This document shows positions 10,463 to 21,145 of a DNA stretch of 30,271 nt, in pieces. How positions within the stretch are numbered: the stretch's first letter is position 1; every line of letters starts with the position of its first letter. This stretch comes from Pelomyxa schiedti (lineage: Eukaryota; Evosea; Pelobiontida; Pelomyxidae): assembly GCA_020536535.1 (NCBI GenBank), contig JAHLWZ010000481.1:1-30271 (forward strand). The letters are read 5' to 3'. The position numbers and the translations under genes are program-made. The notes under the pieces are model-generated. The model worked only from the letters and a program-made list of their open reading frames with translations. It was not told where the DNA came from and ran no database searches.

Positions 10463-13400
10463 TCACGGCTGGGAGTCCTGACCAAGGCTCATTATCAAAT
10501 CATACAGGAACTCAGTCCTCCTTGGTCCTCCACCAGAACCTCCTCCTTGTTGCTGTGGTTGTGGAGGCCTCCTGGTACTACTTATGGTCATATACTTGAG
10601 TGCTCTCCATGGAATCCCCCCGCATGATGATGAACCATTCCCGGTACTGTGGACTGTTGAAGGTGATGTTGATGGTGTTGTGGTGGCGGTGGTGTGGCAG
10701 TCGCAGCGGGATGTGGTGTGGGCAATGAGGGAGGCCCAGTATTGCGGGTACATCGACGCGAAGTTCATCAGGTACTGTGACAGCCGCTGCTTGACTTGTG
10801 ATAGCATGTAATTGCATACCCTGGTGACACACTGGCTGTTCTCGTCGCTGAGCATTGACACCGGCAGTTGCGGGGGGTCCGCGGCCTCACCGGCTGGTTC
10901 GCGGTGGTTGCTGGAACGGCTACCGGTACTGCCGGGCGGCTCGGGCTCCGTTGTACGGCTGCTGCGGGCACCGGCACCGAGTGCATTGCAGCAGGCGGCA
11001 GCTGTGCATGCGAGAAGGGCCGCGCTGGCGTGGTTCTCTCCGAGGGTCTCTAGGCAGAGGGAGAGGAGAAGCTTGGGAGTGCCGTAGTAGTGCCTCAGGA
11101 GCCGCTGGAAGTCGTGCGACAGCTCGGTGTTGCCGAGCTGCATGCCGGTTTCAATTATCTTGAAAGGGATCCAGTTGGGAATTCCTGTGGGGCCGGGTAA
11201 GTGTGGCGCACTGCAGAGTGTTTAGGAAGCACACCGGCATCTTTGGCAACCAAGTACAGAATAAGCGGAAGAAGCTGGCCTCCTGTTATAAGCACCACTT
11301 CGGTCCCAGGGGGCTCGGTGTCAATGAAATGAAGGAATTTAACCAACTGGACCCTGTCAGGCTGCTCGAAGGAGAACAAAGCACTTTCTATGTTATCGAG
11401 AAGGAGGAATTTGCCACTCCCGAGAAGGTTCAGGCACATCTCAGAGCGTACTTCAAGTTGATTACTACTTTCTAGGGGAATAATTATTCTAGAGTTCCGG
11501 TCAAGAAAGGGATACTAACCTGAATCAGGAGTGTACTTGTACCGCTTATGTGGGTGTATCCACAAATTGATGGAATCATCCAGGAAACTCATAAATTCAT
11601 CAAAAGACGCGACACCGCGCCTAAGGAGATTTTTTGTGGAGGAAAAATAGAAGATAAAGAACTCACTGAGAGAAATCCAAGTGCAGTACATCTGAAAATT
11701 CTTCTTTCCCCTTCAGGGGTGTAAGAATATGGGGCAAAACACATTTAGCCAAAGTAGTGCGACCACTCATTGGTGGTCCAATTACAGCGACAATGCCCTC
11801 CAAGTCCGTTGAATGCGCGGTTCCGCAACTGCGAGTAGGAGGGTGCCGCCAATAATTTGTCACCTTAGCAATACTATCTAATCCCACAAACGGAGCGGCA
11901 GCAGGGAGATAGTTTGATTTGGAGGGAGAATCGCCTCGTGTTTTGTGGGTAGTATGATTTGTATGTGGATGGGATGACTTATGTGAATTGCATGGTACAA
12001 GACAGCAATTTCCGGAATTCTTCAGTTGAATGTGGGCAACAGTAGATAATGGAAAAAGTGGTTCTGTGGGTTCTATAAAAACAGATTACTCCATTTTTCC
12101 CGGAGCGACAAGGACTTACGTATTGTGCGGCAGCAGCGAGCGTATACTTTCATCATTTTACAGAATCCCTCCCCATTATCTCCAAAAAACCAGTGCACCT
12201 TCACAAAGTGAGAACTCCAATTTGCCTCCAAGGCAAGCAACCTCCGAGCAAAAATTACGCAAAGAATACCAGCTGAACGAGTACTCATGTGAGAATATAT
12301 TACGCATGAGCCTTATCATTGATATCCAGGAGATATTATCTACAGAAAGTCGTTCTTGACCGGGATTGGCACGATGGGTCTATGTACAAAATAAGAAAGG
12401 GTGTAAAATTCTAACATGGGTCTAAGTACACACTTTCAAGAACATTACAAATGCTTCCCAGCGGGTTTTCATTGGAGAAGTGAATAATTTCTTCATTTCT
12501 TCTTCAAACACCGCATCAACTACACTGTTATTTGCTCTCGCTGGAATGAGAGCTATAAAGGATAAAATAGTATTCCACACACCCTGAAATGCGTAAGATA
12601 TTTTCGAGAAATTGAGGGGAAGAAATAAATATTATGAGCTACATTTATAGTGTTATAGGTTCGCAGGCCTTAGCGCGAAAAAAAATTTGGAAGAAGGGAT
12701 AGCACGCACATAAAAATGCATTTTTCAGGATACACTAACACATGCCTTTGAAAAACTGCATGATATAGGAAACTGCGTACATTTGGGATGTATTGCCCCT
12801 TTGGCATACTGGTCATCTTCAGTATAGTACAAATTAACTACTGTGCTTCTAGCTGTTGTTTTCCCAATTTCGTTAGTTCATTTTTATTTCAACAAACGAA
12901 CACAAACTACAAATTTCATCACAGAAGTGTTTACAGTACCTGGAACAATTACTAAGTGGTAATACGACTTTAAGACATCTGATAATGTATCCCAGGATCG
13001 GAAATATTCCAGAGATTTGATGGCCAATTGCTTCACACTATAAACAGTGAGACTCATAAGAAAGAATAAAATTCTCACTTCACGAATGAGACACAATCTT
13101 CATGTGCAAAGACATTTCTCATAAGAGCAAGCATAAGCTCAAAAGTTATGTGCGGGGGTTCAGACAGAGGTTCGGATGTTGGCACAGTTGGAGTACTTTG
13201 CGAGGTTGCTTGTTCTTCAGCTGGGCTTGAGACAGATAAGTCAACAACACTGTCAGAAATGGTTCCAACACGGGCGATAGCATTCTTAGGGTGCCTTGAG
13301 AGCCAAGCAACGAAAGCCACCCTGTCACCCAGACGACCAGAAGACTGCAGCTGAATCATTGCGGTCTCAAATGGGGCATTATGTCCCGGCTTGAAGTTCT

Positions 13401-14090
13401 GACAAACTGGGAATAGATGTGCCAATAGCACAATGGCGTCTCCACAGCCACATGTACAGGTACGAGTCTTTGGCCGGTTCACATAGGGCTCAACCGAGGT
13501 CTGTGAATAGACAACCCCGTTTTCTGAAGTGAAAGCGGTAAGCACAACAAAATACAGAGATAGAGATTGTTACCTGCAGGAGATGACACCAATGCGGATT
13601 GGTTGTCGGACAGGGATAAACCACCTTTCTGTGCTTGTTCGTGGCTTGGTAAGCCGGAACCATCCGTACCTGTATGAATATCAGCCGTCCTTTTCCCCAA
13701 TATTATTGGCACAACTCACTCTAGATTTTCGCATCATGATGAAACAAATGACAATAAATACAACAAAAATAAACAAGTCAAACATTCATAAATAATACCT
13801 GTCGAACCACCCATTGTGCTCCCAGTTGATGAAGATACTAAAACAGGCGATTTGAGGGTGCTAGTGCGTTTGTCATTGACACTGGTTGCGATTGTGGGAA
13901 CGTGCGTACCACTCGTCGTCGCTGTTGTTGGCGATGACGGAGGAGATGGTGGCGTAGCTGGCGACGACGAAGTAGAAGTACAAGGGCAGGGGCAGCACAT
14001 GGACGCGCATTGTGGGATAGATACGCAACAGCAGCTACAGCTCCCACAATCGACAACCGCCGTTCCATCCCGTGAACCATGCCCGGCCAT
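10463..14090 (-). CDS. STAND-like P-loop NTPase with two HEPN-like motifs, 11 exons, 929 aa
   Basis: Exons (- strand order): 13799-14090, 13574-13669, 13079-13523, 12940-13037, 12740-12837, 12430-12583, 12199-12339, 11667-12072, 11520-11620, 11235-11471, 10463-11184; 2790 nt, exactly 930 codons. The N-terminus is Cys- and Ser/Thr-rich. Residues 265-270 (RNVFAH, within LALMRNVFAHE) and 407-412 (RNIFSH, within IRLMRNIFSHE) are two R-N-x3-H motifs, the HEPN RNase signature spacing. Then FVGLDSIAKV, a P-loop GPPMSGRTT at 540-548 with Arg for the Walker A Lys, Walker B KFLLLDNIE at 631-639, and TEVVLITGG as sensor strand. The C-terminus has helices and low-complexity Ser/Gly/Pro. STAND NTPases with HEPN domains act in signalling or RNA-targeting defence in other eukaryotes; that role here is inference. 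HEPN assignment rests on the motif only. Confidence 0.72.
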
Positions 14091-14147
14091 TCACCGGCGG
14101 TTGGAAGGGCCTTTTTTCGATCGTTTCGTTTTTGTTTTGATCAAAAT

Positions 14148-15383
14148 CTATGTTACTTCAGAGAGGAACAGTCCAGCGCATGCAACCCTGCACACAATAA
14201 AGCCAGATGCTGCATCGATTAGATCAAAACTTGCCTGAGTATCGTCAAGACCTATCTGGGTATCCCTGACAGCAAGCTCCTGGGTAAAAAACATTCTACC
14301 AGGGGGTATTGGGTGAACACAGAACACCTTTGTTGGTTCCAAAACACTGTGCACCTCTCTCAGATATTCTGCCATGAGTAGTATGGCAAAGTAAGGCCCG
14401 CCAATCGGATGTGGAGTTCCAGGACCAAACAGTGTCCTCCGGCCAGTCGTCGTGCTCAAAAGGCCAGTGCCGTTGGAATCCGAGAACAGGGCATAGTGCT
14501 TTCCCCTCCAGCACAACAGGCTATTGATGCTTTCCTCCCCGTCAGTAACATCAAATGACATGTGCGTTTCAATCACTCTCTTCTCTGCCAACGTAGCACC
14601 TAGGTCAATGACCATTACAGTGTGCATGTTTCTTGCTCTTCTGGAAGCCACAACGAGGGAACGGTCATCACCATCAAAGGCCGCCTTTTCCACATGCCAC
14701 GGCAGGCCCACCTTCTCCACCGCGTCAACAACCCCGCTCTCAATCCCATCAAAGTTCCACAGTGACAGGGTGGCACCCTTCCTTCCATCCCTGATGACCG
14801 CCGCCCATCTCCTGCTCATGCACCACAAATGACTGGGAGCCACAAAGTCCATGAGCACCTCGGGCACTTGCCCCCACGTGTCAATCACGCTCACAACATA
14901 GACCCCAGGGGACACCGTCCTCGCCAGCGCGAATCTGTCAGCGCGATCGTCCACACAAGGGAACTTGGGCGGCGTGTCGCTCGCAGGCCCAACGAACCCG
15001 AGGAGTTCACTGTGAGGCCTGCGGAAGTTCACGGCGCCGGGGTGTCGAACCAGCCCGAGCGTCGGCGACACGCTGAACTTGATCAGCTTGTAGTAGGCGG
15101 TGCCGCTGCGACTGGCCAGGCGAATTATGAGGGTCTTTGCTGGGGCCATGACCCACTCGCGGCCGATCAGAGACAGCAACGGGGGCGTGAGGGTCGACAC
15201 CGGCGCGTGGTTGCTGTTGTTGCTGTTGGTGTTGGTGTTGGTGTTGGTGGTGCTTCCGGCGCAGCGTCCCACAATGACGCCGACGCCGAGGGCAATGAAT
15301 TGACTCCGTGCGTACGTTGCGTCTTTGATTGTGACTGTTGTTTTCGCTGAGGTATCACCGCCGTTACTGCTGCTGTCCATCAC
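14148..15383 (-). CDS. Tandem paralog family member 1, 411 aa, intronless
   Basis: One uninterrupted frame on the minus strand. Conserved blocks in order: ATYARSQFIALGVGVIVGRC near the N-terminus, SLIGREWVMAPAKTL, FSVSPTLGLV, FVGPAS, RFALARTV, SLWNFDGIESG, a DGDDRSLVVA strand, MVIDLGATLAEKRVI, LLCWRGKHYALF, PIGGPYFAI, SVLEPTKVFCVHP, VRDT and DAASGFIVCRVACAGLFLSE at the C-terminus. An Asn/Thr-rich insert at about residues 45-60 is encoded by a (GTT/GTG)n tract near 15205-15250. No catalytic motif or membrane segment is visible; the periodic hydrophobic strands suggest a propeller-like fold. The ATG at 15383 is followed directly by a second ATG. Only 57 nt separate its 3' end from the NTPase gene start. 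Confidence 0.85.
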   Translation of the reverse strand: MMDSSSNGGDTSAKTTVTIKDATYARSQFIALGVGVIVGRCAGSTTNTNTNTNSNNSNHAPVSTLTPPLLSLIGREWVMAPAKTLIIRLASRSGTAYYKLIKFSVSPTLGLVRHPGAVNFRRPHSELLGFVGPASDTPPKFPCVDDRADRFALARTVSPGVYVVSVIDTWGQVPEVLMDFVAPSHLWCMSRRWAAVIRDGRKGATLSLWNFDGIESGVVDAVEKVGLPWHVEKAAFDGDDRSLVVASRRARNMHTVMVIDLGATLAEKRVIETHMSFDVTDGEESINSLLCWRGKHYALFSDSNGTGLLSTTTGRRTLFGPGTPHPIGGPYFAILLMAEYLREVHSVLEPTKVFCVHPIPPGRMFFTQELAVRDTQIGLDDTQASFDLIDAASGFIVCRVACAGLFLSEVT

Positions 15384-15569
15384 TAAACAGAATGAATCTA
15401 CTCGAAATGATTGCCCTCTTTGGCCTTGACTGTAATTTAGGTCATGTTATGAACAAACGAGCCTGATTGATCACAATCACCTGGTGTTTCTTCTGAGCCC
15501 CAGTGTCTCTCACAACAATCTCTTGCTCACTAAAAAATCTGTTTTTCTCATTTGACTTGCACCCCGGTG

Positions 15570-16754
15570 TCAGGAAACCCTCGTCACATGCAGAGCACAC
15601 ATATTCTTGAGTTTGAACACAACGAAGCCAGACACAGCATCAATCATCTCAAGGGCACCCGAACGGCTTCCAATGTGGCCATCGGTATTTCTCACAACCA
15701 TTTCATTCCCAAAATGCAATCGTGCAGGCTGCAAATTTTGGTGGGTGCACAACACTTTGGTGGGTTCCACAACACTGTAAACCTTAGTGCAGTAAGACGG
15801 TCTGTTTCCTCCTTCATACTGCGTAGTGACCACAAAGTAAGGCCCTCCAATTGGTTGCACTTCTCCTTTATGTAATGGTGTCCTCTGACCAGTGTTCAGG
15901 CACATAATACAAGCATCGCCATAAGGAAGTGCATAAGTCAGACCTCTCCAACAAATGGCACTTCGAATTTGCACGTCACCAACATGGCCCAGGGGGCTTG
16001 AAACAAGCCTTCTTTGTGCCAAAGTGCCCTCAAACTCAATTGCCACTGCATCACCATCCTGCAGCGACACTACCAGTGAACCGTCACCAAACGCGGCACT
16101 TTTGACATCCAACGGAAGGGAAACACGAGCAGGTGGACGTGGAAGCGGAAGATCATCAAAGTTCCACCCTGACAGTGTGTTCGTCCACCGGTTGTGGATG
16201 CAAAACCACCTCCTGCTCGTGTAGTGCTCGTGAGCATAGGAATTCAGTGTCACAGGGGGTATCTGGGCGTCCACTTGCCCCTTGCTGTCTAGAACACGCA
16301 GGTTCCTGTCGCCTTCAAGCATGAGTGCGAACCTGGGAGCTCCATTGTGGGATCGCGGTAGTGGGCCGACCCACCCACAAAAAACAACAGGGCCCCGGTG
16401 GAGTGCGCTGGTGTAGAACGTGGCAGGTTGGTCGACGAGCCCGAGCGTCGGTGACACGCTGAACCTGATGAACTCGTACTGCTGGCTTGTGAGGCCGCTG
16501 ATGACGACGTGCCTCGCTGGGAACACGACCCACTCGCGGCCGATGTGTGACAGGGACGACGGCGTGAGGGCCGACGCGGGGCTGGCGTTGTCGCGGCCGC
16601 ACCGTCCCACAATAACGCCAGCGGCCAGCGAAATGAATTGGTCGCATGCGCAGGTTGCGTCCTCGATAGTGTCACCGCATAGGGCACCGCTTTCATTCGT
16701 TATCATCCCAACGGGTGATTGTTCCAGACAAAAGTCACAGAGGTTATGAATCAC
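15570..16754 (-). CDS. Tandem paralog family member 2, up to 394 aa, intronless
   Basis: Shares the family blocks in the same order: DQFISLAAGVIVGRCG, SHIGREWVVFPARHV, FSVSPTLGLVDQPA, FCGWVGPL, RFALML, SGWNFDDL, AAFGDGSLVVSL, IEFEGTLAQRRLV, AICWRGLTYALPYG, PIGGPYFVV, SVVEPTKVLCTHQ, MVVRNT and DAVSGFVVFKL. An in-frame ATG at 16706, closer to the family start, is more likely than the one at 16754. The N-terminal Cys cluster (DATCACDQ) replaces the usual YARSQ. 123 nt separate it from member 3. Confidence 0.83.
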   Translation of the reverse strand: MIHNLCDFCLEQSPVGMITNESGALCGDTIEDATCACDQFISLAAGVIVGRCGRDNASPASALTPSSLSHIGREWVVFPARHVVISGLTSQQYEFIRFSVSPTLGLVDQPATFYTSALHRGPVVFCGWVGPLPRSHNGAPRFALMLEGDRNLRVLDSKGQVDAQIPPVTLNSYAHEHYTSRRWFCIHNRWTNTLSGWNFDDLPLPRPPARVSLPLDVKSAAFGDGSLVVSLQDGDAVAIEFEGTLAQRRLVSSPLGHVGDVQIRSAICWRGLTYALPYGDACIMCLNTGQRTPLHKGEVQPIGGPYFVVTTQYEGGNRPSYCTKVYSVVEPTKVLCTHQNLQPARLHFGNEMVVRNTDGHIGSRSGALEMIDAVSGFVVFKLKNMCALHVTRVS

Positions 16755-16877
16755 TGAAGCGACTTACATTGACTCCTACAAGCCAGCCACCCGCGGTTCA
16801 TGAAGCCAACACTGCTCAGCACAAAGAGGGAACGGCTCATCATAATGTAAAATACTAGTTCTAAAGTACGAGCAGTT

Positions 16878-18143
16878 TTACGTCACTTCATTAACGAACA
16901 ACCCTCTGTTCAGCACTTTGCACACAACAAAGCCAGACACTGCATCAATGATCTCAATGTCACCTGTCCTGTGGTGGTGATTCCGAGCACCAGTGTCTCT
17001 CACAACAACCTCTTTCCTCACGAGCATGTTGCCATCCTCGACATGCTCGTGTGCACAGCACACCTTTGTTGGTTCCAAAACACTGAACACCTCTCTGCAA
17101 TAGCATGCAGTCTCTGGGTGGGTGACTGCAAAGTAAGGCCCCCCAATTGCTTGTGCAGTTCCATCACCCATTTGCGTCCTCTTGCCAGTTTCCAGGCACA
17201 GCATAACAGCGGTGTTTGGGAAGTGTGACAACAGGACGTAGTGCCTTCCCTTCCAGCACAGAACGCCGTCAATGAAGTCATCCCTGTCAGAAACACCAAC
17301 TGACATCTGCCTCCCAATCACACTCTTCTGTTCCAAGGTGGCATCAAGATCGATGAACATGACATAGCACACCTTTCGCAGTTTCTGCGAACAGAACGCC
17401 ACAACGAGTGAACCATCAGCATCATCAAATTCCGCCTTGTGGACAGGCCACGGCAGGTCCATGTCCTCCGCCTTGGTGACGATTCCGCTCTCAATACCAT
17501 CAAAGTTCCACAGTGACATTGCGCTGTTCCACCAGTTTTTGGTCACAGCAGCCCACTTCCTGTTCCTGTACAACACATCACCGTGCGTGTCAGCCCTGTC
17601 CAGGAGGCTCATTTTAGGCACGTTTCGGGCAGTGTCAATGACCCCAAGCTTGGAGACCCCAGGCCGGGTCCTTTCCCTCACGAGCGCGAATCTCTCCCCA
17701 CGGCCGCAGTGAGCCCCGCTCTCGCTGCCCACTGACAGCAGCTGCGTCCTCGGCTGTGTATCGTCGCTGTGCGCCGGACCGACCCACCCACAGAACTCGT
17801 TGGTGGCCAAGCTGCCAATGTGGGCCACTCTGGGCGCGTCCACGAGGCCGAGCGTGGGCGACACGCTGAGGGTGATCAGCTCGTGGTGGTCATCATCATC
17901 GGTGCCGCCACCATCACCGCCGACACCAGCGGCGCTCGTGAGGTCGATGGCGATGCGCTTGGCTGGGAAAACAACCCACTCGCGGCCGATGAGTGACAGC
18001 ACCGGGGGCGTGAGGGTCGATGCGGGGACAACGGTGCTGTTGTTGTGGCCGCAACGTCCCACAATCACGGCGGCGCCGAGGGCGATGAATTGACTCCGCG
18101 CGTACGTTGCGTCTTTGATGCCGACATGTGTGGACGACGACAT
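16878..18143 (-). CDS. Tandem paralog family member 3, 421 aa, intronless
   Basis: Closest to member 1: DATYARSQFIALGAAVIVGR, SLIGREWVVFPAKRIAI, SVSPTLGLVDAP, FCGWVGPA, RFALVRERT, SLWNFDGIESGIV, FDDADGSLVVAF, MFIDLDATLEQKSVI, VLCWKGRHYVLL, AIGGPYFAVT, FSVLEPTKVCCAHEH, VVVRDTGA and DAVSGFVVCKVLNRGLFVNE. A Gly/Asp/His-rich insert lies at about residue 78. The start MSSSTHVGIKDATYA fits the family N-terminus. Its 5' flank (18144-18232) is short, so promoters in this array must be compact or transcripts may be shared. Confidence 0.86.
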   Translation of the reverse strand: MSSSTHVGIKDATYARSQFIALGAAVIVGRCGHNNSTVVPASTLTPPVLSLIGREWVVFPAKRIAIDLTSAAGVGGDGGGTDDDDHHELITLSVSPTLGLVDAPRVAHIGSLATNEFCGWVGPAHSDDTQPRTQLLSVGSESGAHCGRGERFALVRERTRPGVSKLGVIDTARNVPKMSLLDRADTHGDVLYRNRKWAAVTKNWWNSAMSLWNFDGIESGIVTKAEDMDLPWPVHKAEFDDADGSLVVAFCSQKLRKVCYVMFIDLDATLEQKSVIGRQMSVGVSDRDDFIDGVLCWKGRHYVLLSHFPNTAVMLCLETGKRTQMGDGTAQAIGGPYFAVTHPETACYCREVFSVLEPTKVCCAHEHVEDGNMLVRKEVVVRDTGARNHHHRTGDIEIIDAVSGFVVCKVLNRGLFVNEVT

Positions 18144-18232
18144 GTGTGAGTGTTTGTTGTTGTTTCCACTTCCTGATTACTTGGTATTTTCTTAATTTGC
18201 TAATTGTGTAAACAGTGAAGTTTCTGTTCTTT

Positions 18233-19720
18233 TCAACAGATGCAACATTGAGACTTGGGGGTCGGTGTTGGTGTGGGAGGGGGAGGGGGTGGGATGTATG
18301 GAGCAAATGGTTCATCTTCAATCACAGGGGAAGGAGGGAATGACACAGACACAAGCACCAACCCAGTGAGTGCATCGACGATGCCAGCCACATCATCCCC
18401 TGCATCTGGGTTTGGATTTGGAGAAATCCTTGTGATAATGACTCCTTGTTGGGTGACAACAGGCCTTGCTGGATCGCAGCAGGGAATGGACATCACTGGT
18501 GTCTGGAGGTTGTCAATGTGATACACCTGAGTGGTGATGGGACTCTTCTCAACTGACACAGCAATGTGAGTGGGCGTCACGCGTGAAACAGCACCAGAGA
18601 ACTCCGTTGTCATTCTCGTCGCTGTGTTGAACACCACGTACCTGGAGTCAGCATGGGACAGAACTCGGATTGGGTCATCAACGAATGCAACAACTGAAAT
18701 GGGGTACGGCAGCTCAACTTGTTTCACCACGCACAGACTCTTCTGATCAAAGCTTGCCCTCAAATCCACACACAGAAGGAACCCAACTGCAAAAGCCTTT
18801 CTGCACAGAACAACGAGCAGGTCATCACTCTCCCGAATAGACAGCGCCATTGGGTCTGACATTGCGTCCTTGCAGTCGGCTCCAACTATGACACCAACAC
18901 CCGCAGGAAGTGACCACAGACTACCCCCATCGCCACCTTGAAAAGCGCCACGCCGTTGAACACTGCTGCGATTCACATCAGTGCCACCACCACAGTCACC
19001 ATCACTCAGCTTCCACACCATCACCCCACCAGAGGAATGCTGTGTAACAACAATCCACCTTGTGTTGCAGTGGTCAACCAAAGAGTTCCCCAGCCCACTG
19101 TACAGGTACGACTCCAGCCTCCCATCGCCCCTCATGACCCATAAGCACTCCCACGCCGGCCGCGAGCTGCACATAACGACGTACCTCCCGCGCCCGATGT
19201 ATCCCCTGATCTCGGCCTGCTGGGCGTCGCACGACCCCGGCCCGGACAGCAGCGACTCCTGCGGCGGCAGCTGGGCCAACGACTTGTTGTAGTGCACCTG
19301 GCCTGGGCTCGGCGCGTCGTACGCGGGCACGCACGCGAGGCCGCTGACGCCCATTGTGGGAGACACCGTCATCATCACGTGCACGCAGTGGGCGCCTCTC
19401 ACCGACTTCACACTCACGCCGAGTCGGCGGTGTCCTCCTCCCGCTCCCCCGCTGAGACCAGAGGTACCGCCTGGGGGACTGTGGACCCAGGGGCGGCCGA
19501 TGTGGGCGGCGAGGATGGAGGGGGGCACGACGCGGGCCGGGCTGCGGGCGCCGCATCGGGGCACGACGGAGGCCGCGGCGAGGGCCACGAACTGTTCCCG
19601 CGACGACAAAAGAGCGCGGCACCACGACTGGACGTCGACGCCGGTGCCTTGTTCTTTATAGAGGTCGTGGATGTCGGTGTCCAGAAGGTGTTCAACGCGT
19701 TGTTGGGTTCCGCTACTCAT
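18233..19720 (-). CDS. Tandem paralog family member 4, 495 aa, divergent, CaaX-like C-terminus
   Basis: Longest and most diverged member. It keeps SREQFVALAAASVVPRCGAR, AAHIGRPWVHSPPGG, MTVSPTMGVSG, GYIGRGRYVVM, VWKLSDGD, ESDDLLVVL, LCVDLRASFDQKSLCV and a late DALTGLVLVSV block, but lacks the clear EPTKV motif. Extra N-terminal residues (about 45) precede the conserved start. The C-terminus is a Pro/Thr linker ending KSQCCIC; CCIC fits a CaaX prenylation box, which would tether the protein to membranes. That is inference from four residues. 89 nt separate it from member 3. Confidence 0.82.
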   Translation of the reverse strand: MSSGTQQRVEHLLDTDIHDLYKEQGTGVDVQSWCRALLSSREQFVALAAASVVPRCGARSPARVVPPSILAAHIGRPWVHSPPGGTSGLSGGAGGGHRRLGVSVKSVRGAHCVHVMMTVSPTMGVSGLACVPAYDAPSPGQVHYNKSLAQLPPQESLLSGPGSCDAQQAEIRGYIGRGRYVVMCSSRPAWECLWVMRGDGRLESYLYSGLGNSLVDHCNTRWIVVTQHSSGGVMVWKLSDGDCGGGTDVNRSSVQRRGAFQGGDGGSLWSLPAGVGVIVGADCKDAMSDPMALSIRESDDLLVVLCRKAFAVGFLLCVDLRASFDQKSLCVVKQVELPYPISVVAFVDDPIRVLSHADSRYVVFNTATRMTTEFSGAVSRVTPTHIAVSVEKSPITTQVYHIDNLQTPVMSIPCCDPARPVVTQQGVIITRISPNPNPDAGDDVAGIVDALTGLVLVSVSFPPSPVIEDEPFAPYIPPPPPPTPTPTPKSQCCIC

Positions 19721-19969
19721 TTTTTTACAGGAAAAAGCCGTCTTAGATGTTCCGACTTGAGATTGCGGTTGGAGAGGAAACCCAGCAGCTCAGAATTCCC
19801 TGCTGCAGGAAGTGGTAGCTTTTGTTTGTTCTTTTCTTAGGGGTAGTTCTTCAAACTACTACTCAGTATTCCACCAAGATACAACCTGCTCCAGCCAACT
19901 CAAAACAAGATGGTAGTTAATTGCATGGGTGGCTGGTTGGCATTTTAGTCCAAGTGCCAATCTTTGTTT

Positions 19970-21064
19970 TCAAAACCCAGCAACACCCAACACATCAAAA
20001 TCTGCTTGGAATTTGAAGACAACAAATCCAGAAACTGCATCAGTGACAATAATGTGAGCAGTTTCCCTGACAACCATCTCGTGCCCAAAATGCAGTGTGG
20101 TGAGCCTTCCACACTTGTGGCAGCAGCACAACTTGGTGGGTTCCACAACACTGAACACTTCTCTGTCAAGTGTGTTGTGGTTTGTCACTTTAAAGTATGG
20201 CCCACCAATCGGCCAACCCCTGCCCTGTGCCAATGCTGTCCTTTGGCCATTGTCCAAGCAGATAACCGCTGGGTTTCTGCCACCAGTCAGGGCATAAGTG
20301 ATTCCCTTCCAGCACATGAGGGTGCTGTCAGATTCCTCTGGGTAAAGTGATGTCAGGTGCCGTGGTGGGCATTCAAGAACCAGCCTTTTCTGTGCGAATG
20401 TAGCCTCCAAGTCGATTGTGATCACGCCTCCCCCGAATTGTGTTGCCACCCCAGAATGGTCACTTCGAAATGCAACGCTGTGCACCTCAAACGGTAACTT
20501 AATCTCCTCTACCTTTCCGCTCTCAACTTCATCGAAATTCCACAGTGACATTGTACCCTGGCCCTCTCCCTCCTCGCAGGTTGTTGCCCAGCGCCTGTTG
20601 TTGCACAACACCCCCAATGTTGTCGTGTACACCAGTGGGGGCACTCGGTTATGGGTGTCCATCACACTCCACCACGTGACATTGCCTGCATACTTGGTCA
20701 CAATGGCGAACCGGTCGCCCAGGGACTCAGGCCCAACGAATCCAACTTTTCTGGGAGTGCCTCCGTCGGCAAAAAGGACCTCCGCGATTGTGGGATGGCC
20801 GACGAGGCCCAGAGTCGGCGACAGGCTGAACTTGACCTCGTACATCTGCCCGCCGTTGGGCGCCACGGCGCTGACGCACGCGCGCCTGGACGGGAGCACG
20901 ACCCAATTCTGGCCGAGGAGAGACAGCGACGGCGGCGTGAGGGCCGACGCTGGGCTGGACCGGCCGCACCGTCCCACAATGGCCCCGACGCCGAGTGCAA
21001 TGAATTGGTCGCGTGCGTACGTTGCCCCTTCGATCGCGAGTGGCTTGATGGAGATGATCGACAT
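19970..21064 (-). CDS. Tandem paralog family member 5, 364 aa, intronless
   Basis: Compact member: GATYARDQFIALGVGAIVGR, SLLGQNWVVLPSRRA, FSLSPTLGLVGHP, VGFVGPESLGDRFAIV, SLWNFDEVESGKV, FRSDHSGVATQ, ITIDLEATFAQKRLV, LMCWKGITYALTGG, PIGGPYFKVT, FSVVEPTKLCCCHK, MVVRETA and DAVSGFVVFKFQADF. The start MSIISIKPLAIEGATYA is the only ATG near the conserved N-terminus. It is head-to-head with the plus-strand relative, the two 5' ends being only about 60-80 nt apart. Confidence 0.85.
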   Translation of the reverse strand: MSIISIKPLAIEGATYARDQFIALGVGAIVGRCGRSSPASALTPPSLSLLGQNWVVLPSRRACVSAVAPNGGQMYEVKFSLSPTLGLVGHPTIAEVLFADGGTPRKVGFVGPESLGDRFAIVTKYAGNVTWWSVMDTHNRVPPLVYTTTLGVLCNNRRWATTCEEGEGQGTMSLWNFDEVESGKVEEIKLPFEVHSVAFRSDHSGVATQFGGGVITIDLEATFAQKRLVLECPPRHLTSLYPEESDSTLMCWKGITYALTGGRNPAVICLDNGQRTALAQGRGWPIGGPYFKVTNHNTLDREVFSVVEPTKLCCCHKCGRLTTLHFGHEMVVRETAHIIVTDAVSGFVVFKFQADFDVLGVAGF

Positions 21065-21145
21065 TCTTCTTGAAGATGAAGCGGATTCTCTGAAATCAGG
21101 GCTCTTTTGTTTTTTTCAAGATGACAGATCTGGCGCGACTGGGTC

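Noticed and set aside
14829-15350. Plus-strand 173-codon frame opposite paralog member 1
   Set aside because: Arg/His/Pro-rich shadow of the family codons, with no counterpart conserved in the other paralogs.
19292-19840. Plus-strand 182-codon frame opposite paralog member 4
   Set aside because: GC-rich shadow with Arg/His/Gly composition; the minus frame carries the conserved family blocks.
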